Assembly (NCBI GenBank): GCA_009726075.1
Contig: WLND01000131.1
Location: 1 to 5,584 of the forward strand
From: Actinomycetota bacterium
GTDB taxonomy: Bacteria > Actinomycetota > Actinomycetes > S36-B12
Direction of reading: 5' to 3'
DNA length: 5,584 nt
Part shown: piece by piece, positions 5,009-5,584 of the stretch
Layout: every line of letters starts with the position of its first letter
How positions within the stretch are numbered: the stretch's first letter is position 1
Notes under the pieces: generated by a model
The model's input: the letters and a program-made list of their open reading frames with translations, nothing else
The model's database searches: none
Told to the model about the DNA's origin: nothing
Translations under genes and position numbers: made by a program

Positions 5009-5584
5009 CTACGAGGGCGAGTTCGCGCCCTTGGGAACGATGGCCGCGAACTCCTCGGCTGCCTCCCGGTAGGTGAGCGCACCCGGTGACGACGCGTCGT
5101 AGGTCATGATCGTCTGCGCGAACGATGGCGCCTCAGAGACGCGCACGGCACGGGGGATAACGGTCTGGAGCACCCTGGTACCGAAATGCGTGCGCACTTC
5201 ATCAACGACCTGAGAGGCAAGCCGCGTGCGACCGTCGTACATGGTGAGCAGGATCGCACTGACCTCGAGTTCTGGGTTCAGGTGTGTTTGCACCATGTCG
5301 ACTGTGCGGAGCAGTTGCGACAGGCCCTCGAGGGCGTAGTACTCGCATTGGATCGGCAGCAGCAACTCACGGGCGGCCACCAGGCCGTTCAACGTGAGCA
5401 GCCCCAGGGATGGCGGGCAGTCCATGAGGATGAAGTCCAGGGGCTTGCCCTCGGCACGTTCAAAATCCTGCACGTATTTCTCGACCGCGCGACTCAACCG
5501 GTACTCGCGGGCAACCTGCGACACCAATTCGATCTCTGCTCCGGCGAGGTCGATGGTCGCCGGCGCACCCCACAGACCTGGAAC
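5009..5584 (-). CDS. parA: Chromosome partitioning ATPase ParA (Soj), N-terminus missing
   Basis: The last 191 residues of a ParA/MinD-type P-loop ATPase are visible; the frame stays open to the window edge, so the Walker A (KGGxGKTT) part and start lie beyond it. ParA binds DNA non-specifically as an ATP dimer and moves ParB-parS complexes. The fragment begins PGLWGAPATIDLAGAEIELV, the region between Walker A and Walker B in Soj-type proteins. FILMDCPPSLGLLTLN follows, with the Walker B aspartate at about 5420-5422, then PIQCEYYALEGLSQLLRTV and ILLTMYDGRTRLASQVVDEV. The end is TYREAAEEFAAIVPKG, a normal terminus. An internal TTG at 5527 is not the real start, because family sequence continues upstream. 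parB lies downstream on the same strand. In the actinobacterial origin region rsmG usually lies upstream of parA, but this cannot be seen here. Confidence 0.96.
   Translation of the reverse strand, partial: VPGLWGAPATIDLAGAEIELVSQVAREYRLSRAVEKYVQDFERAEGKPLDFILMDCPPSLGLLTLNGLVAARELLLPIQCEYYALEGLSQLLRTVDMVQTHLNPELEVSAILLTMYDGRTRLASQVVDEVRTHFGTRVLQTVIPRAVRVSEAPSFAQTIMTYDASSPGALTYREAAEEFAAIVPKGANSPS

Noticed and set aside
4887..5072. + strand open frame of 61 codons across the parA-parB spacer
   Set aside because: It has no ribosome site, its composition is not protein-like, it enters parA antisense, and it crosses the inverted repeats.
5009..5527. ParA as a complete 172-aa protein starting at a TTG at 5527
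   Set aside because: The frame continues upstream to the window end with family-matching residues (PGLWGAPATIDLAGAEIE), so the gene is cut by the window edge and is not a short protein lacking Walker A.
1..5584. parS site (TGTTTCACGTGAAACA-like) or DnaA box cluster
   Set aside because: I looked by eye in the parA-parB region and intergenic gaps and found no CACGTG-centred palindrome of this type and no DnaA box cluster. oriC and parS probably lie outside the window.

Overview
This window is high-GC DNA (roughly two thirds G+C by eye) carrying the chromosomal block found close to the replication origin of many Actinomycetota: trxB-trxA-cwlM on one side and parB-parA on the other. The protein sequences look actinobacterial (the TrxA ending GAKPKAALLADLAPYL, the CwlM-type double peptidoglycan-binding plus Amidase_3 protein, the ParB start with RGLGKGLGALI, and the ParA stretch PGLWGAPATIDLAGAEIELV). 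I cannot place it below class Actinomycetes with confidence.

Layout. Positions 1-69 are the last codons of thioredoxin reductase (trxB). Thioredoxin (trxA, 135-455) follows, then after 4 bases a CwlM-like amidase homologue (460-1500), all on the + strand. A small, easily missed membrane-protein gene (1472-1603, - strand, 43 aa) runs back into the 3' end of cwlM. Divergent from it, 22 bases away, starts a fold-type I PLP aminotransferase (1626-2918, + strand), followed 7 bases later by a D-alanine--D-alanine ligase (2926-3876). A 44-base convergent gap with a GC-rich stem-loop separates ddl from parB (4862-3921, - strand). A 146-base gap with inverted repeats separates parB from parA (- strand, 5009 to the window end, N-terminus missing).

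How the genes fit together. TrxB and TrxA form the NADPH-dependent disulfide-reducing pair. CwlM and Ddl both belong to cytoplasmic control or synthesis of peptidoglycan precursors: Ddl makes the D-Ala-D-Ala dipeptide, and CwlM of mycobacteria is known as a non-hydrolytic regulator acting on MurA. ParA and ParB segregate the origin region. The aminotransferase substrate is not evident.

The most notable points are: the CwlM homologue has apparently lost zinc ligands (DPGL in place of DPGH), so it is probably a pseudo-enzyme; the unlisted 43-aa single-pass membrane protein; and the symmetric TANNNTA element at 1612-1618, placed so that it could serve as the -10 element for both divergent genes, each giving a nearly leaderless transcript. 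The rest is an ordinary core region. I see no mobile element, CRISPR array, tRNA/rRNA or defence system.
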